Below, one piece after another: positions 35,912 to 45,100 of a stretch of DNA of 64,000 nt. The DNA comes from an uncultured delta proteobacterium (GTDB lineage Bacteria > Desulfobacterota > Desulfobulbia > Desulfobulbales > Desulfocapsaceae). The notes below the pieces were generated by a model. The model was not told the DNA's origin, made no database searches, and saw only the letters and a program-made list of their open reading frames with translations. The stretch is taken from the NCBI GenBank assembly GCA_903901335.1, contig CAIUQR010000126.1, positions 18,493-82,492 on the forward strand, written 5' to 3'. How positions within the stretch are numbered: position 1 is the stretch's first letter; each line of letters begins with the position of its first letter. Made by a program: the position numbers and the translations under genes.

Positions 35912-36958
35912 TCAATGGAGGCCATCCAGCCTCCCCTTTCGCTCTTCGACAAGCAGAGCATTGATCCTCCGGCATCGCTCCCGGACATTTGCCTTATCCA
36001 TACCAGTGATCAGCTCCAGCAGGTTTTTCAGGTCTTTTCGTTCGTCCGGTTTTAGCTCCCCGGAGCGGGTCGTTACTTCCCGGCCCTTTCGTTCCATCTC
36101 CTGCCAGAAGTCCTCTGCTGTCTGTTCTTCTCTGCAGCCGTTCTCCAGCTGTTGCCGCCACTGTCCAAAGACTGCGGCTCCGGCTTGCGGTCTGTTTTGC
36201 CGGAGCCCAGGCATCCCGCCTGCAGCCTCCGACCGGACAGCACTATCGGTTGCACCCTCTCCCGAGTCTTTTGGCAATGCCGGTGCAGCGGCATTGGATT
36301 CCTGTGCCGGAAGACCTTTTTTCAGGGCAGGAGCCGGAGCAGGGGACAGCATCGCTGCCGGTGCAGCAGGAGCCGATCTTTTTTCCTTGACGGCATCCAT
36401 CGACGCCGGCATCTTCTGTTTTTTTCGTAAGGAATCGGGCTTCAGAGCTGATTTTGCAGGCGCAGGAGAAGTAGAACTCCGGCCTTCAGCCGGTAAGGCC
36501 GGTCGGGGTTTTTCCTCTTCCCGTGCAGGAGAAGGCGGCTCCTGCCGCATCGATTCAACCGGAACGATAGGCGATGTTTTCTCCGTTGTGGGGAGGTTGA
36601 TATTCAGAAAAACGACCACGCTTGCCGCTGCCGCCAGAAGTGTTCCGAAAAGCGCCATACTCCCGGGCTTAAGGAACTTAAAAATCTTCGTCTTTTTCTT
36701 GCTCTCGATCCTGTCGTCGAGAACATCCTGCAGAGTCAGCCACTCCCGGTAGCAGGTTTCGCAGACCGCAATATGCCGGAAAAATTGTTCTTTCTTCTCG
36801 GGCGGGCACTTCTCCACCAGTTCCGCCATATCCTCCGGCAGCAGACAGACCCCGGCGGATGCAGACTGATCGGCAGCCAGTCCCAGCAGGGCGGTACGGT
36901 GATCCGCCTGTTTTCTTTGATCGAGTTTATGGATGATGGCCATGGCAATTAACGTCAA
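35912..36958 (-). CDS. Zinc-finger anti-sigma-like membrane protein
   Basis: 348 aa. An N-terminal cytoplasmic region carries the anti-sigma zinc motif His-x3-Cys-x2-Cys (HIAVCETCYREWL). One membrane helix (GSMALFGTLLAAAASVVVFLNI) follows. Then comes a long Ala/Pro/Ser-rich periplasmic tail with a helical end (EERKGRLDGLH). The stop-start order places it immediately downstream of the sigma factor gene (59-bp gap), the standard sigma/anti-sigma arrangement. The start may be the ATG at 36958 or the one at 36943. It presumably holds the sigma factor at the membrane until a signal releases it. The binding partner is inferred. Confidence 0.82.
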   Translation of the reverse strand: MTLIAMAIIHKLDQRKQADHRTALLGLAADQSASAGVCLLPEDMAELVEKCPPEKKEQFFRHIAVCETCYREWLTLQDVLDDRIESKKKTKIFKFLKPGSMALFGTLLAAAASVVVFLNINLPTTEKTSPIVPVESMRQEPPSPAREEEKPRPALPAEGRSSTSPAPAKSALKPDSLRKKQKMPASMDAVKEKRSAPAAPAAMLSPAPAPALKKGLPAQESNAAAPALPKDSGEGATDSAVRSEAAGGMPGLRQNRPQAGAAVFGQWRQQLENGCREEQTAEDFWQEMERKGREVTTRSGELKPDERKDLKNLLELITGMDKANVRERCRRINALLVEERKGRLDGLH

Positions 36959-37017
36959 TGTTTAAACATCTCTTTTTCTCTGGCGGACAGGAGTCCCCAT
37001 TGTGTTCAGGAAATCCC

Positions 37018-37830
37018 TCAGCCCTCCTTAAGAAGGACCATCAATTCCTTGCTGATCCCCGCCCTTTCAAAATCATCGCGCAGGCGGGCAAACAGGCGGC
37101 GCAGGCGGCCATGGACCTGATGCCGGTTCATGCCGAGCATCCTGCCCGCCTCGGTCACCCCGATATTATCCTGGAAGCACATCTTCAGCAAAAGCCTCTC
37201 TTCCACCTCCAGGCGCACCCCGGCCGACATCACACGAGCAAGCGATTCGGTAATCCTCTCGTCGCCATCTGTAGTCAAAACCCCTTTGAACAGGGCCGCA
37301 AAAAAATGCTCCCGTTCCGCCACTTCAAGACGCAGCTGCTGGGGTTCGGCCTCCGGCCCGGAACAATCATGCTCCTCCTCAAGGGGAACCTCTCTGTCCT
37401 GATGCCTGCCACAGTCGGTCACCGAAGCCCGTATCGTCCAGGCGGAATCTTCAAGAACCGCTCGTTCTTCCGCAGGCATCCGGTCACGCACATGCTCGAT
37501 GGCCTCGTGAACCGGCAGCCGCTCCTGGCAGAGGAACCTGAACAGGAGCTCCCAGATACCTCCCAGACTTCGAATCCAGAGCGGCGGCCGCAGGCGCCCG
37601 AACTTTTTTCTCGCAAAATCCTCCAGGAGCCGAAAGGTAAGCGTGGCAAGATAGGTGGCAAGCGTGGCATTGCCGCCGTAACTTTTCAGCCGCTGCCAGT
37701 CATTGTCCTCCAGGCGGTTGATCACAAACAGGGCCGCCTCTTCGGCGATAACATCACGGGCAAACCGGCGGCTCGCCAACCTGTTGATCAATCCCCAGTG
37801 GGCGAGGACTTTTTCTTTCCAGTCAGTCAA
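37018..37830 (-). CDS. Sigma-70-family (ECF-like) RNA polymerase sigma factor
   Basis: 270 aa. The N-terminal part resembles region 2 (VLAHWGLINRLASRRFARDVIAEEAALFVINRL and ATLATYLATLTFRLLEDFARKKFG). The C-terminal part resembles region 4 with its helix-turn-helix (IGVTEAGRMLGMNRHQVHGRLRRLFARL). A 90-residue insert separates them, making it longer than most ECF factors (about 190 aa). The TTG start at 37830 has GGGAG 7 bp upstream. It is paired with the anti-sigma gene downstream. The promoter it recognises was not found. Confidence 0.85.
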   Translation of the reverse strand: MTDWKEKVLAHWGLINRLASRRFARDVIAEEAALFVINRLEDNDWQRLKSYGGNATLATYLATLTFRLLEDFARKKFGRLRPPLWIRSLGGIWELLFRFLCQERLPVHEAIEHVRDRMPAEERAVLEDSAWTIRASVTDCGRHQDREVPLEEEHDCSGPEAEPQQLRLEVAEREHFFAALFKGVLTTDGDERITESLARVMSAGVRLEVEERLLLKMCFQDNIGVTEAGRMLGMNRHQVHGRLRRLFARLRDDFERAGISKELMVLLKEG

Positions 37831-37931
37831 TTCACCACTCCCAGGGAGTTGGGGTTTCCATCATTGTAAAACGGGTACCTCTCTTTCTCCAGAAAAAAGA
37901 TTTCTCGTCTCTATATCTGCAGGAACCGGAA

Positions 37932-39116
37932 TCATCGCCGTCCCCCGGGTCGGACCGGCTGGAGCAGGACTATATAATGGTTGATCGTCCACCAGGCGAT
38001 AAGGGTGACAGAAGAGGCGACAACCCCCATCCATCCAAGTGCGGCGATCTTATCCCTCCAGTTCAAGGATATCACCTCCATCGAGCAGGCTCCGGTTATA
38101 AAAAAGATAAAGACCATGAACGATGATGCGGCGCCGACGTCCCTGTCCACCTGTTCCAGGATCAGATTGTTGCCGGGTGGACGACAGAAGGAAAAAGAGA
38201 AGGTCAATATCCACATCGGCACGGCTATCCGCCACGGAGCCGGCAGGCAGGAGCAGAGCATCAGGACAGCTGCCCCGAGCATGCCGGTAAATCCGGAGGT
38301 CAGCAGAGGCAGCAGGGGAAAACATCGCGCCATCCGGGAAAAAAATACCGGTGCGACCATGAAGGCTGCCGCATTCAACCCGAAAAAATACCCGAACTGT
38401 CGCTCATTATAGCCAAGTGTAGTAATGTAGATGTCGGAAGAGCAGGCAATAAAGGCAAAAAACGGGATGCCCGTCAGGGCAAAGGTCAGGGCAAGCAGGA
38501 TAAAGCGGGGATTTCCGAACAGGCGGAAATAGCTGCCCGCGACCCTGGAAAAGCTCTCCTTTGCAGGCGCCGGCAATGATTCCGGCATCTTATAGACACC
38601 AAAAAAGGCGACAAGCCCCATCAGGGCCTGGATAATAAAGACCAGCCGCCAGGAATACAGCTTGATCACCCAGCCGCCGATGACCGGAGCAATCATCGGC
38701 GCCGCGGCGACAATGATCCCGATCTGGATAAAGATCCGTTGCCGAAGATGCCCCTCGAACCGATCCTTGCAGATTGCAAATGCCATGGCGGTCGCTGCCG
38801 CCGCCCCTGCTCCCTGCAGGGTCCTGGCGACAATCAGGCTTGTAACATTCCCAGCTGCGGCACAGAAGATGCAGGCTGTCACATAGAGGCCGACGCCTGC
38901 CAGCAGCGGCGGCCTCCGGCCGAAACGGTCGGAAACCGGTCCGTAGATCAATAAAAATACGCAATAGGACACGAAAAAGCAGATCAGCGTCAGATTGACT
39001 AGAGCCAGACTCTGCCCCCATTCTTTAACCAGCATCGGGATCGCCGCCAGGTACATGTCCGTGGATAAAGGAGGAAAAGAAGAGAGCAGGGCCAAAAGGC
39101 CGATCATTTTTTTCAT
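37932..39116 (-). CDS. MFS exporter, Bcr/CflA type
   Basis: 394 aa with twelve predicted membrane helices. Loop motif: VSDRFGRRPPLLAG between helices 2 and 3 is the classic major-facilitator signature. The start LLSSFPPLSTDMYLAAIPML is typical of the Bcr/CflA drug-resistance group (proton-coupled export of bicyclomycin, sulfonamides or florfenicol). Substrate not predictable. The stop lies 101 bp from the sigma-factor start; it is on the same strand but probably transcribed separately. Confidence 0.9.
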   Translation of the reverse strand: MKKMIGLLALLSSFPPLSTDMYLAAIPMLVKEWGQSLALVNLTLICFFVSYCVFLLIYGPVSDRFGRRPPLLAGVGLYVTACIFCAAAGNVTSLIVARTLQGAGAAAATAMAFAICKDRFEGHLRQRIFIQIGIIVAAAPMIAPVIGGWVIKLYSWRLVFIIQALMGLVAFFGVYKMPESLPAPAKESFSRVAGSYFRLFGNPRFILLALTFALTGIPFFAFIACSSDIYITTLGYNERQFGYFFGLNAAAFMVAPVFFSRMARCFPLLPLLTSGFTGMLGAAVLMLCSCLPAPWRIAVPMWILTFSFSFCRPPGNNLILEQVDRDVGAASSFMVFIFFITGACSMEVISLNWRDKIAALGWMGVVASSVTLIAWWTINHYIVLLQPVRPGGRR

Positions 39117-39147
39117 GATGATTCTCTGAAAATTGATGCCTCAGGCA

Positions 39148-39765
39148 TCAATCAGAAGTGAATTGATTCAACTTATCAAGGCCCGGAAAAATCCTGTATG
39201 ACGGACAGGCGATCATCTTAAGAGGATCAATAAGAGCGCCCCGGCCTGAGCGGCAGATAAAATTCCAGTCGAGATGCTCACCGGATAGACCCGCCGGATT
39301 TTTCATGATCGTGATATGAAGGTGGGCAGGCATCTTGTTTTTCCTGCCTGTGGTATCCGCCACATTCCCGATCACTTCGCCTTCTCTGACTTTATATCCG
39401 GGGCCAATGGTTCTCAACGGAACAATATGGGCATAAACGGAAATCAATCTCTCCGGTTGATGTTCAACAAACACCGAACGGTCGATAAAATCGTTACAAA
39501 TGGCGATAACAGTCCCTGCCGTCATAACCGGAACTTTTACCCCGGGATCAAACTGCAGGTTCCTTCCCAGGCTATCCGTAAAATAGCAGATATCCAATCC
39601 CTCATGAGCCGTTGGCCTGCACCCGGTATCCGGCCACCACTTTTCAAGGCTCCCGAACAGCATCCCCGGAGAAAAAAGCCACGCCTGCACTCCCACGGCA
39701 CCACATTCATTGCAATCCTCCAGGTAGTGGAAATATGGATATCCCACGAGATCTTCCCCCTGCAT
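39148..39765 (-). CDS. M23-like (LytM-type) peptidase or peptidase-like protein
   Basis: 205 aa, with no signal peptide seen. Motifs fit the LytM zinc fold: His-x3-Asp in AHEGLDICYF and His-x-His in MPAHLHITI; the core (PVMTAGTVIAICN, SVYAHIVPL, GYKVREGEVIGNVADTTG) has the biotin-like turn of M23 enzymes. Cysteines near the N-terminus (EDCNECGAVGV) may bind metal. M23 enzymes cut peptidoglycan cross-links; lack of a signal peptide makes the location unclear. It lies 31 bp upstream of the MFS gene, same strand. Confidence 0.8.
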   Translation of the reverse strand: MQGEDLVGYPYFHYLEDCNECGAVGVQAWLFSPGMLFGSLEKWWPDTGCRPTAHEGLDICYFTDSLGRNLQFDPGVKVPVMTAGTVIAICNDFIDRSVFVEHQPERLISVYAHIVPLRTIGPGYKVREGEVIGNVADTTGRKNKMPAHLHITIMKNPAGLSGEHLDWNFICRSGRGALIDPLKMIACPSYRIFPGLDKLNQFTSD

Positions 39766-40280
39766 ACGTGACTCTCTTGTAAAACAACATTTCTTTTGTT
39801 CCAGTTACGCTTCGACTCCTATGCAACAAAATTCTCTGGAACCAAAGCAGGTTTCGATTTTACACTATTTGGACTAGCTTGCGTATATCGGAAATTGCGG
39901 AGCATTTTTTCCAAAGTGTTTCCATATGTTCCGATAAATTTATCAAATCAATTTTTATATCCCATCAAAACAATTGCTTTGTTGAATCTTTTATGCTAAT
40001 AAGACTGAAAATTGGCGCTTTTCCTCTGTTTTTTAAGGAAAAGTATTTTCTTCTCTCTCAACTTTTAATAAGGAGGTGGAAAAAATCAGTTAAAGTCGAG
40101 TGCGGATCATTTTTTTAATAAATGAAAAGTTTCCTCGATGCAGGAGACACGTTGTCTTCCAGATTCCAGGGTTTCCTGCTGTTCAGTCTAGTTTGCCTTT
40201 TTTCATTATCCTTTTGGACGTTTGTTTTGCTAGTTTCAAGAACTATCCAAAAACCAGAGTCATCAGTAAAGGAGATGAGT
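39766..40280. other. 515-bp gene-free AT-rich region upstream of the OFA antiporter
   Basis: No gene is supported here. An in-frame extension of the antiporter from 40122 has a hydrophobic segment but no ribosome-binding site, and the real start is at 40281. An AAGGAGGTGG lies at 40070 without a credible frame after it. It is presumably the promoter region of the antiporter gene. Confidence 0.6.
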
Positions 40281-41576
40281 ATGAGTGCACAACCATTGAA
40301 GTTTCCGGCACAGGCGTGGATAACAACATTTGCCGGTACCGCCATCAACCTTTGCCTCGGTATTCTTTATGCCTGGAGTATTTGGAGTAAGGCTTTAGTT
40401 AATGTCGATAAGGCCGGTCAACCCATGACAGGCATGAACGACGGCTGGCATTATCTTACCAATGCAGAGGCAGCAACCCCTTTCTCCATCTGTGTTATCG
40501 TTTTTGCTATCCTAATGATCCCCGGTGGGAAGATCCAGGATAAAATCAGCCCGAAGTTCGGCGCAACTCTGGGCGGTCTTCTGCTGGCAGCCGGTTGTAT
40601 TATCTCAGGATTGATGCATAGCTACACCGGACTCGTCATCGGATTCGGTCTTTTCGGCGGTGCAGGCATGGGTATTGGATATGCAGCCCCTACACCTGCA
40701 GCATTGAAATGGTTCGGACCTGAAAAACGTGGACTTATTGCAGGACTGGTTGTCGGTGGATACGGTGGCGCGGCCCTCTACATCGGATTCCTCGGTCAAT
40801 ACCTGATCGATAAATTTGGTATTACAGGCAGTTTCATTTACCTGGGGATCTTTTTTGCAATCGTTGTAATTATTGCAGGCCAGATGTTGAAGATACCACC
40901 TGCGGGATATGTGCCTCCAACCACATCGGTTGCAGGTCCCTCAAAAGGATCAACGGCAGTGAACTGGGAAGTGGCGGAGGTGTTCTCCACCTGGCAGTTT
41001 TACGCGCTGGTATTCATGTTTATCCTGACCACCCAATCCGGCCTTCTGATCATCAGCAGTGCCGCAGGAATACTCGCCAAGGCTGCAAAAAACATCCCGT
41101 TTTTCCTTGCCAACGCCTGGCTTCTCGTCTCTTTCGGTGGGCTTGTCAACGCATGCGGACGTGTGGGAACGGGCTTCTATTCAGATAAAATTGGAAGACA
41201 GAACGCATACATGTTGAACTGCGCAGTTTCGGCACTCTGTCTGTTTTCGCTACCCTCTATCATTGCATCGCAAAACATCTTCCTGCTCTTCCTGGCAGTG
41301 GGTATTGCCTACTGGCAATACGGCGGCGGACTTTCTTTGATGCCTTCGTTTACCGCAGATTTCTATGGCCCTAAAAACCTGGGATTTAACTATGGTCTGG
41401 TTTTCGTAGGTTGGGGACTTGGATTCTTCATGGCCAGATTGGGCGGAACCATTAAGGATATCACCGGCAGTCTGGACTATGCTTTTTATATTTCAGGGGG
41501 GCTTCTGATTGTTGGCGTTATTCTGTCGAAAATAACCAACAGGCCTAAATACTCGGATCGGGCAGTAAAGGCATAA
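40281..41576 (+). CDS. MFS transporter, oxalate/formate antiporter (OFA) family
   Basis: 431 aa from the ATG at 40281, chosen because AAGGAG sits 6 bp upstream. It has twelve predicted helices with the OFA pattern: the N-terminal AINLCLGILYAWSIWSKAL, GGKIQDKISPKFGATLGG in the loop after helix 2, and FTADFYGPKNLGFNYGLVF near the end. OFA proteins exchange organic anions such as oxalate and formate, or carry other monocarboxylates. The exact substrate cannot be read. It lies alone; a conserved stem-loop lies downstream. Confidence 0.88.
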   Translation: MSAQPLKFPAQAWITTFAGTAINLCLGILYAWSIWSKALVNVDKAGQPMTGMNDGWHYLTNAEAATPFSICVIVFAILMIPGGKIQDKISPKFGATLGGLLLAAGCIISGLMHSYTGLVIGFGLFGGAGMGIGYAAPTPAALKWFGPEKRGLIAGLVVGGYGGAALYIGFLGQYLIDKFGITGSFIYLGIFFAIVVIIAGQMLKIPPAGYVPPTTSVAGPSKGSTAVNWEVAEVFSTWQFYALVFMFILTTQSGLLIISSAAGILAKAAKNIPFFLANAWLLVSFGGLVNACGRVGTGFYSDKIGRQNAYMLNCAVSALCLFSLPSIIASQNIFLLFLAVGIAYWQYGGGLSLMPSFTADFYGPKNLGFNYGLVFVGWGLGFFMARLGGTIKDITGSLDYAFYISGGLLIVGVILSKITNRPKYSDRAVKA

Positions 41577-41752
41577 GTGAGATAATTTTTCGAACGGGGA
41601 ATTATTAGAGATGCATTGCTCTGTGACACGCCTCCGGATGATGCCCTAATACAAACTCCACGATGCCGAAAGTTCGCATTTTTTATTAATGGCGAACGCT
41701 GTGCCCTAGATGAAGAGTATCTCGGAGAAAAGAGAGTACAGCAACATTAAAC

Positions 41753-41794
41753 CAATTAGAATGCGGGCTATCTATACAGCCTGCATTCTAATTG
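41753..41794. repeat. 16-bp inverted repeat in an empty intergenic stretch
   Basis: Arms 41753-41768 and 41779-41794 pair over 16 bp (one G-T) around a 10-nt loop. No T tract follows on either strand, so it is not a classic terminator. It lies in the 304-bp gap 41577-41880, which holds no gene. Confidence 0.7.
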
Positions 41795-41880
41795 ACCACA
41801 TCGGCCTTTCTGCTGCAGTCTTATTTCCGAGAACAAGACTGCGGCAGGAAGCTGGATCAACTCCTGAAAGGGGGATGTAA

Positions 41881-42534
41881 ATGCCTGCAGATCAACTGAT
41901 CACTGTTCCGTTCCTTCTCGAATTCGGACATCTGGAAGTTGATAAGCTGATTGTTTTTTTTCTCTCCGTTCTAGCTGCTGTCACAGTCAATGCGGAAGGC
42001 CAGGCGCTGATGGCCACAACTCTGGGGGATATCCAAAAAGAATCAAAACAACGGTTTCATTTCAACCCGCTTTTTCACCTGGATGTCTCAGGGCTTCTCT
42101 GTTTTGCCATCGCCGGTTTTGGCTGGCCGCGGCAAGTGTCTATTGAATCCGAACAATTCAAACATCCGAATTTGTATCTCATCCTTTCGAGATTTGCCGG
42201 TCCGCTTGCAAATCTTCTGCTCGCAGGGATCGCTGGAAGTATTGTCTGGGTCATGCATACCATTGGCAGCGAAGACCAGGTTTTCAAGATTGTGCTGTCA
42301 GTAAATCTGATGGTTTTTGTCTTCAGTTTTCTCCCTATACCACCCCTTGCCGGAGCCAGTCTTTTCTCCCCTTTTTTTCCGAAGAGCCCGAATACCTTCG
42401 CGAAGGTATCAGCAAAGATATTTCCCTATCTGCTTGTCCTCTTTTTCGTTTTTCTGAGATTTAACCATATAGAAATACTGAACAACATCCTCTACCCTGT
42501 TGTTCGAGCAATATTCTCCTTTATCACCGGTTAA
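41881..42534 (+). CDS. Degenerate M50 (site-2 protease)-like membrane protein
   Basis: 217 aa with about five membrane helices. Its layout matches the rhomboid-free M50/SREBP S2P family: a helix with the zinc motif, then FHFNPLFHLDVSGLL (usual NPLxHxDPLG), then SRFAGPLANLLLA (usual AGPxxN), then FLPIPPLAGASLF (usual NPPLDG). But the zinc HExxH is replaced by AEGQA (38-42), and the catalytic-site Asp of PPLDG is Ala157. It is therefore probably catalytically inactive. It is preceded by AAAGGGGG 6 bp before the ATG and looks well preserved otherwise, which argues for a retained, non-proteolytic role. Confidence 0.75.
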   Translation: MPADQLITVPFLLEFGHLEVDKLIVFFLSVLAAVTVNAEGQALMATTLGDIQKESKQRFHFNPLFHLDVSGLLCFAIAGFGWPRQVSIESEQFKHPNLYLILSRFAGPLANLLLAGIAGSIVWVMHTIGSEDQVFKIVLSVNLMVFVFSFLPIPPLAGASLFSPFFPKSPNTFAKVSAKIFPYLLVLFFVFLRFNHIEILNNILYPVVRAIFSFITG

Positions 42535-42555
42535 GAATTACTCATACTTGGCAGC

Positions 42556-42725
42556 TTAGAGATTTTCGCGAAGGGCAGACAGGATATCTACTTTCCGCAC
42601 CTTCAAGGCGGGAATTAATCCGGCAACCAGGTTGCAGATACCGCGGACTGCAAGAGGAAGGAGAAGCCCTTTCAGGGAAATGACCGGATACAGATGAGCC
42701 ATCTTCTTGATTCCTTTTGACATTA
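42556..42725 (-). pseudogene. C-terminal fragment of an FtsX/MacB-type ABC permease
   Basis: About 56 codons ending in LYPVISLKGLLLPLAV, then AGLIPALKVRKVDILSALREN and stop, the typical end of an ABC permease of the FtsX/MacB family. The main part of the gene is absent, and the 5' end fuses to unrelated sequence near 42725. This is a remnant. Confidence 0.75.
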
Positions 42726-43121
42726 TATTTCCAATAAGAGGTGCTGTCCGGTATCCACATATCCCTGGTGGACAATTGCCGGTCCTTTTAAGATTCTTAC
42801 GGGGATATTGAGTTCCTGCGCAGCCTTGCCGACAGCACTGCAGCATTTTCGGGCCTGCTCAAAATGCATCTGAAAACTGAAATAGCGATGGGAGGCCATC
42901 CGGCTGAATTCTTCCGGAATGTGACATATTCCTTCCAGAACCGCGGAACCAAGAAGGCCGCCGATTCCATGCCTGTCGATATACTCCCACAGAATCGGCC
43001 AATTACACCTTTTTGAGAACGTGAACCCTTCGTGGTGATACCAGGCATGCATCAGGTCCAGCAAACCTTGCTGTTCATACTCCTGCAGGTCGGGGAAATG
43101 CGATGTCTGCCAGTTTTTCAA
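42723..43121 (-). pseudogene. Truncated nucleotidyltransferase-like gene (PF14907-like)
   Basis: 132 codons resembling the N-terminal half of the NTP_transf_5 (uncharacterised nucleotidyltransferase) family: LLDLMHAWYHHEGFTFSK, then NIPVRILKGPAIVHQGYVDTG. The frame ends about where the family's catalytic D-x-D would come, by running into the FtsX fragment region. It is missing its C-terminal half. With the neighbouring fragment it marks a deletion joint. Confidence 0.65.
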
Positions 43122-43191
43122 TCTTCAATCCGGATTATCTGCTCTCTTTTTTACAGCCTGCCTATCGGTCGTAACTATTCTTTATGAGTAA

Positions 43192-44736
43192 TCAGTCAAC
43201 TATGTGCAAAAAAGGATCAAGAAGAGTCACCCTGTTCCGGCCATTTTCCTTGGATGCATAGAGGGCCTTATCGGCTGTATCCACCAGTAATTTTTTTGTG
43301 ATATCAGTCATCTCTGGAACAGAGGTGACTCCACCCACACTGATTGTCACCTTGATCTTTTTCCCTTCGGCCTCTGTGGTCATTTTTTCAATACTGCGCC
43401 GCAGGCGCTCAGCGAAGACCCTCAAGCCGCTCTGATCGGTCTCCGGTAAAATCACCGCAAACTCCTCGCCACCATACCGGGAAACAACATCATTCGAGCG
43501 GACAGCACCTGCAGCCGTCCTGGCAATGTTGATCAAGACGAGGTCTCCGACTGGATGACCGTAGGTGTCATTGACCTTTTTGAAAAAGTCGATATCAAAC
43601 ATGACCAACGACAGGGAGGAATGATACCGTTGACTGCGGAACACTTCTTTCTCAAAAATCTCCTGGAAATACCTGTGATTATAAAGGCCAGTCAGGCCAT
43701 CGCGGAAGACCAGCTCCTTCAGGCGGGAATTGGCTTCACGCAGATCACCGGCCAGCCGCTCGGCCTTTTCCTTGGCCTCCTTTAGTTCAAGCACCAGCTG
43801 CTCATAGGAGAGGTTCATCTGGCCGAGTTGCTCGTTGGCCTCCTGGAGCATCTGCGAAAACGGTCTGATATCACCAGGATCTATCTCAAAGGTCTTCAAA
43901 ATCTCGATGGTTTCGTTGGCGACATTGTCGACCAGTTCCCGAACCTGTTCCGCCTGGAGATTGTACATCACGGTCAGCTCTTTCTGGAGTAGACGGACCT
44001 GCCGGGCTGAATCCTTTTCGTTATAGATCGCAGATAGCCTGCCGGCAATAGAGAGAATTTCCGCTGTCTTTTTATACTCTTCCGGAACATCACCACGCTC
44101 ATGATGATATCGCATCGGCTCAGAGATACTTGCCGGGAGTCCCCAGGCGCTGATCAATGTTGCTCCGACCAGCTGATGGTCAAAACCAAATTTCTGCCGC
44201 TCCAGCTGAACCAGGGGGATACCCGAGGTTACCCGTTCACTGAACAGGTTGCTGTACTCCTCACCCTTGCACAGGTAAATGACCAGAACACCTATATCAT
44301 GGAGGAGGGCGGTGACGAAGATATCTTCATTTTTCTGCTCAAGAAGAGTTGTCAGCAACTCGGCAGCAATGGCGGATGTGACCGAACGGCGCCAGAAGTA
44401 GTTGAAATCAAAACCAGTCTGTTCATCGCCTCGCAGATTACCGGCAATGGCAAAGGAGAGGGCGATGTTCTTGATCACGTTCATCCCTAGGACAGTCAGG
44501 GCACGTTCAATGCTCGTTATCTGGTGCGGCAATGCATAGAAACTGGAATTGGCCACGCGGAGCAATTTTGCAGTCAAGGCCGGGTCGGCGGAGATGATCC
44601 TGGCCAGATCATGCAAGGAGACATCCTCTCTTTGCACTGCATTGAGAATCTGCACGGCAATCGCCGGCGGGGACGGCAGGCTCAACTGGTCAGTGATCAG
44701 CCGTTGGACCCGTTCCAGCGAATCAGGAGAATTCAT
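43192..44736 (-). CDS. HDOD-GGDEF protein (probable diguanylate cyclase)
   Basis: 514 aa. An N-terminal HDOD domain (about 15-215, LPSPPAIAVQILNAVQRED, LLRVANSSFYALP) is followed by a helical linker (about 290-340) and a C-terminal GGDEF domain. The active motif is GGEEF (422-426), and the inhibitory I-site RxxD is present 5 residues upstream (Arg413-Asp416). It should therefore make cyclic di-GMP from two GTP with product inhibition. No membrane helix or receiver domain is seen; HDOD likely regulates it. The adjacent RAM-domain gene starts 18 bp beyond its start region on the same strand. Confidence 0.92.
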   Translation of the reverse strand: MNSPDSLERVQRLITDQLSLPSPPAIAVQILNAVQREDVSLHDLARIISADPALTAKLLRVANSSFYALPHQITSIERALTVLGMNVIKNIALSFAIAGNLRGDEQTGFDFNYFWRRSVTSAIAAELLTTLLEQKNEDIFVTALLHDIGVLVIYLCKGEEYSNLFSERVTSGIPLVQLERQKFGFDHQLVGATLISAWGLPASISEPMRYHHERGDVPEEYKKTAEILSIAGRLSAIYNEKDSARQVRLLQKELTVMYNLQAEQVRELVDNVANETIEILKTFEIDPGDIRPFSQMLQEANEQLGQMNLSYEQLVLELKEAKEKAERLAGDLREANSRLKELVFRDGLTGLYNHRYFQEIFEKEVFRSQRYHSSLSLVMFDIDFFKKVNDTYGHPVGDLVLINIARTAAGAVRSNDVVSRYGGEEFAVILPETDQSGLRVFAERLRRSIEKMTTEAEGKKIKVTISVGGVTSVPEMTDITKKLLVDTADKALYASKENGRNRVTLLDPFLHIVD

Positions 44737-44754
44737 AGTTCACCATCGCTGGAA

Positions 44755-45039
44755 TCAGATCCCATCCAGGCCTATTGAGAACATGGCATCCAGATCGTGG
44801 CGGGAGTAAGACTGGAAGGCAAGCATGGTTTCAGTTTTCCGGATACCTTCCAGTTTCAGCATCTGCCGGGTGACCAGATCGGACAACTTTTCGTTATTCT
44901 CCACTCTGGCAATTGCCACCAGATCATACTTGCCACTTACCGAATAAACCTCTGAAATTCCTTTTATTTCAGCAAGTGCTGCGGCGACCTCGTTGATCTT
45001 GGATCGCTCAACATTCATCAGAATAATTGATATAACCAC
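44755..45039 (-). CDS. Stand-alone Lrp/AsnC ligand-binding (RAM) domain protein
   Basis: 94 aa, the RAM fold without the DNA-binding half: VISIILMNVERSKINEVAAALAEIKGISEVYSVSGKYDLVAI, then the metallothionein-like strand pattern to MLAFQSYSRHDLDAMF. RAM modules bind amino acids or act as oligomerisation domains. It lies 18 bp upstream of the HDOD-GGDEF gene on the same strand, and they probably share a transcript. The physiological partner is unknown. Confidence 0.88.
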   Translation of the reverse strand: MVISIILMNVERSKINEVAAALAEIKGISEVYSVSGKYDLVAIARVENNEKLSDLVTRQMLKLEGIRKTETMLAFQSYSRHDLDAMFSIGLDGI

Positions 45040-45100
45040 GGGATCCTCTCCTCTCCTTTAAGGGATTCTCAGGTACAGCAAAAAGACATCGATGAACATA

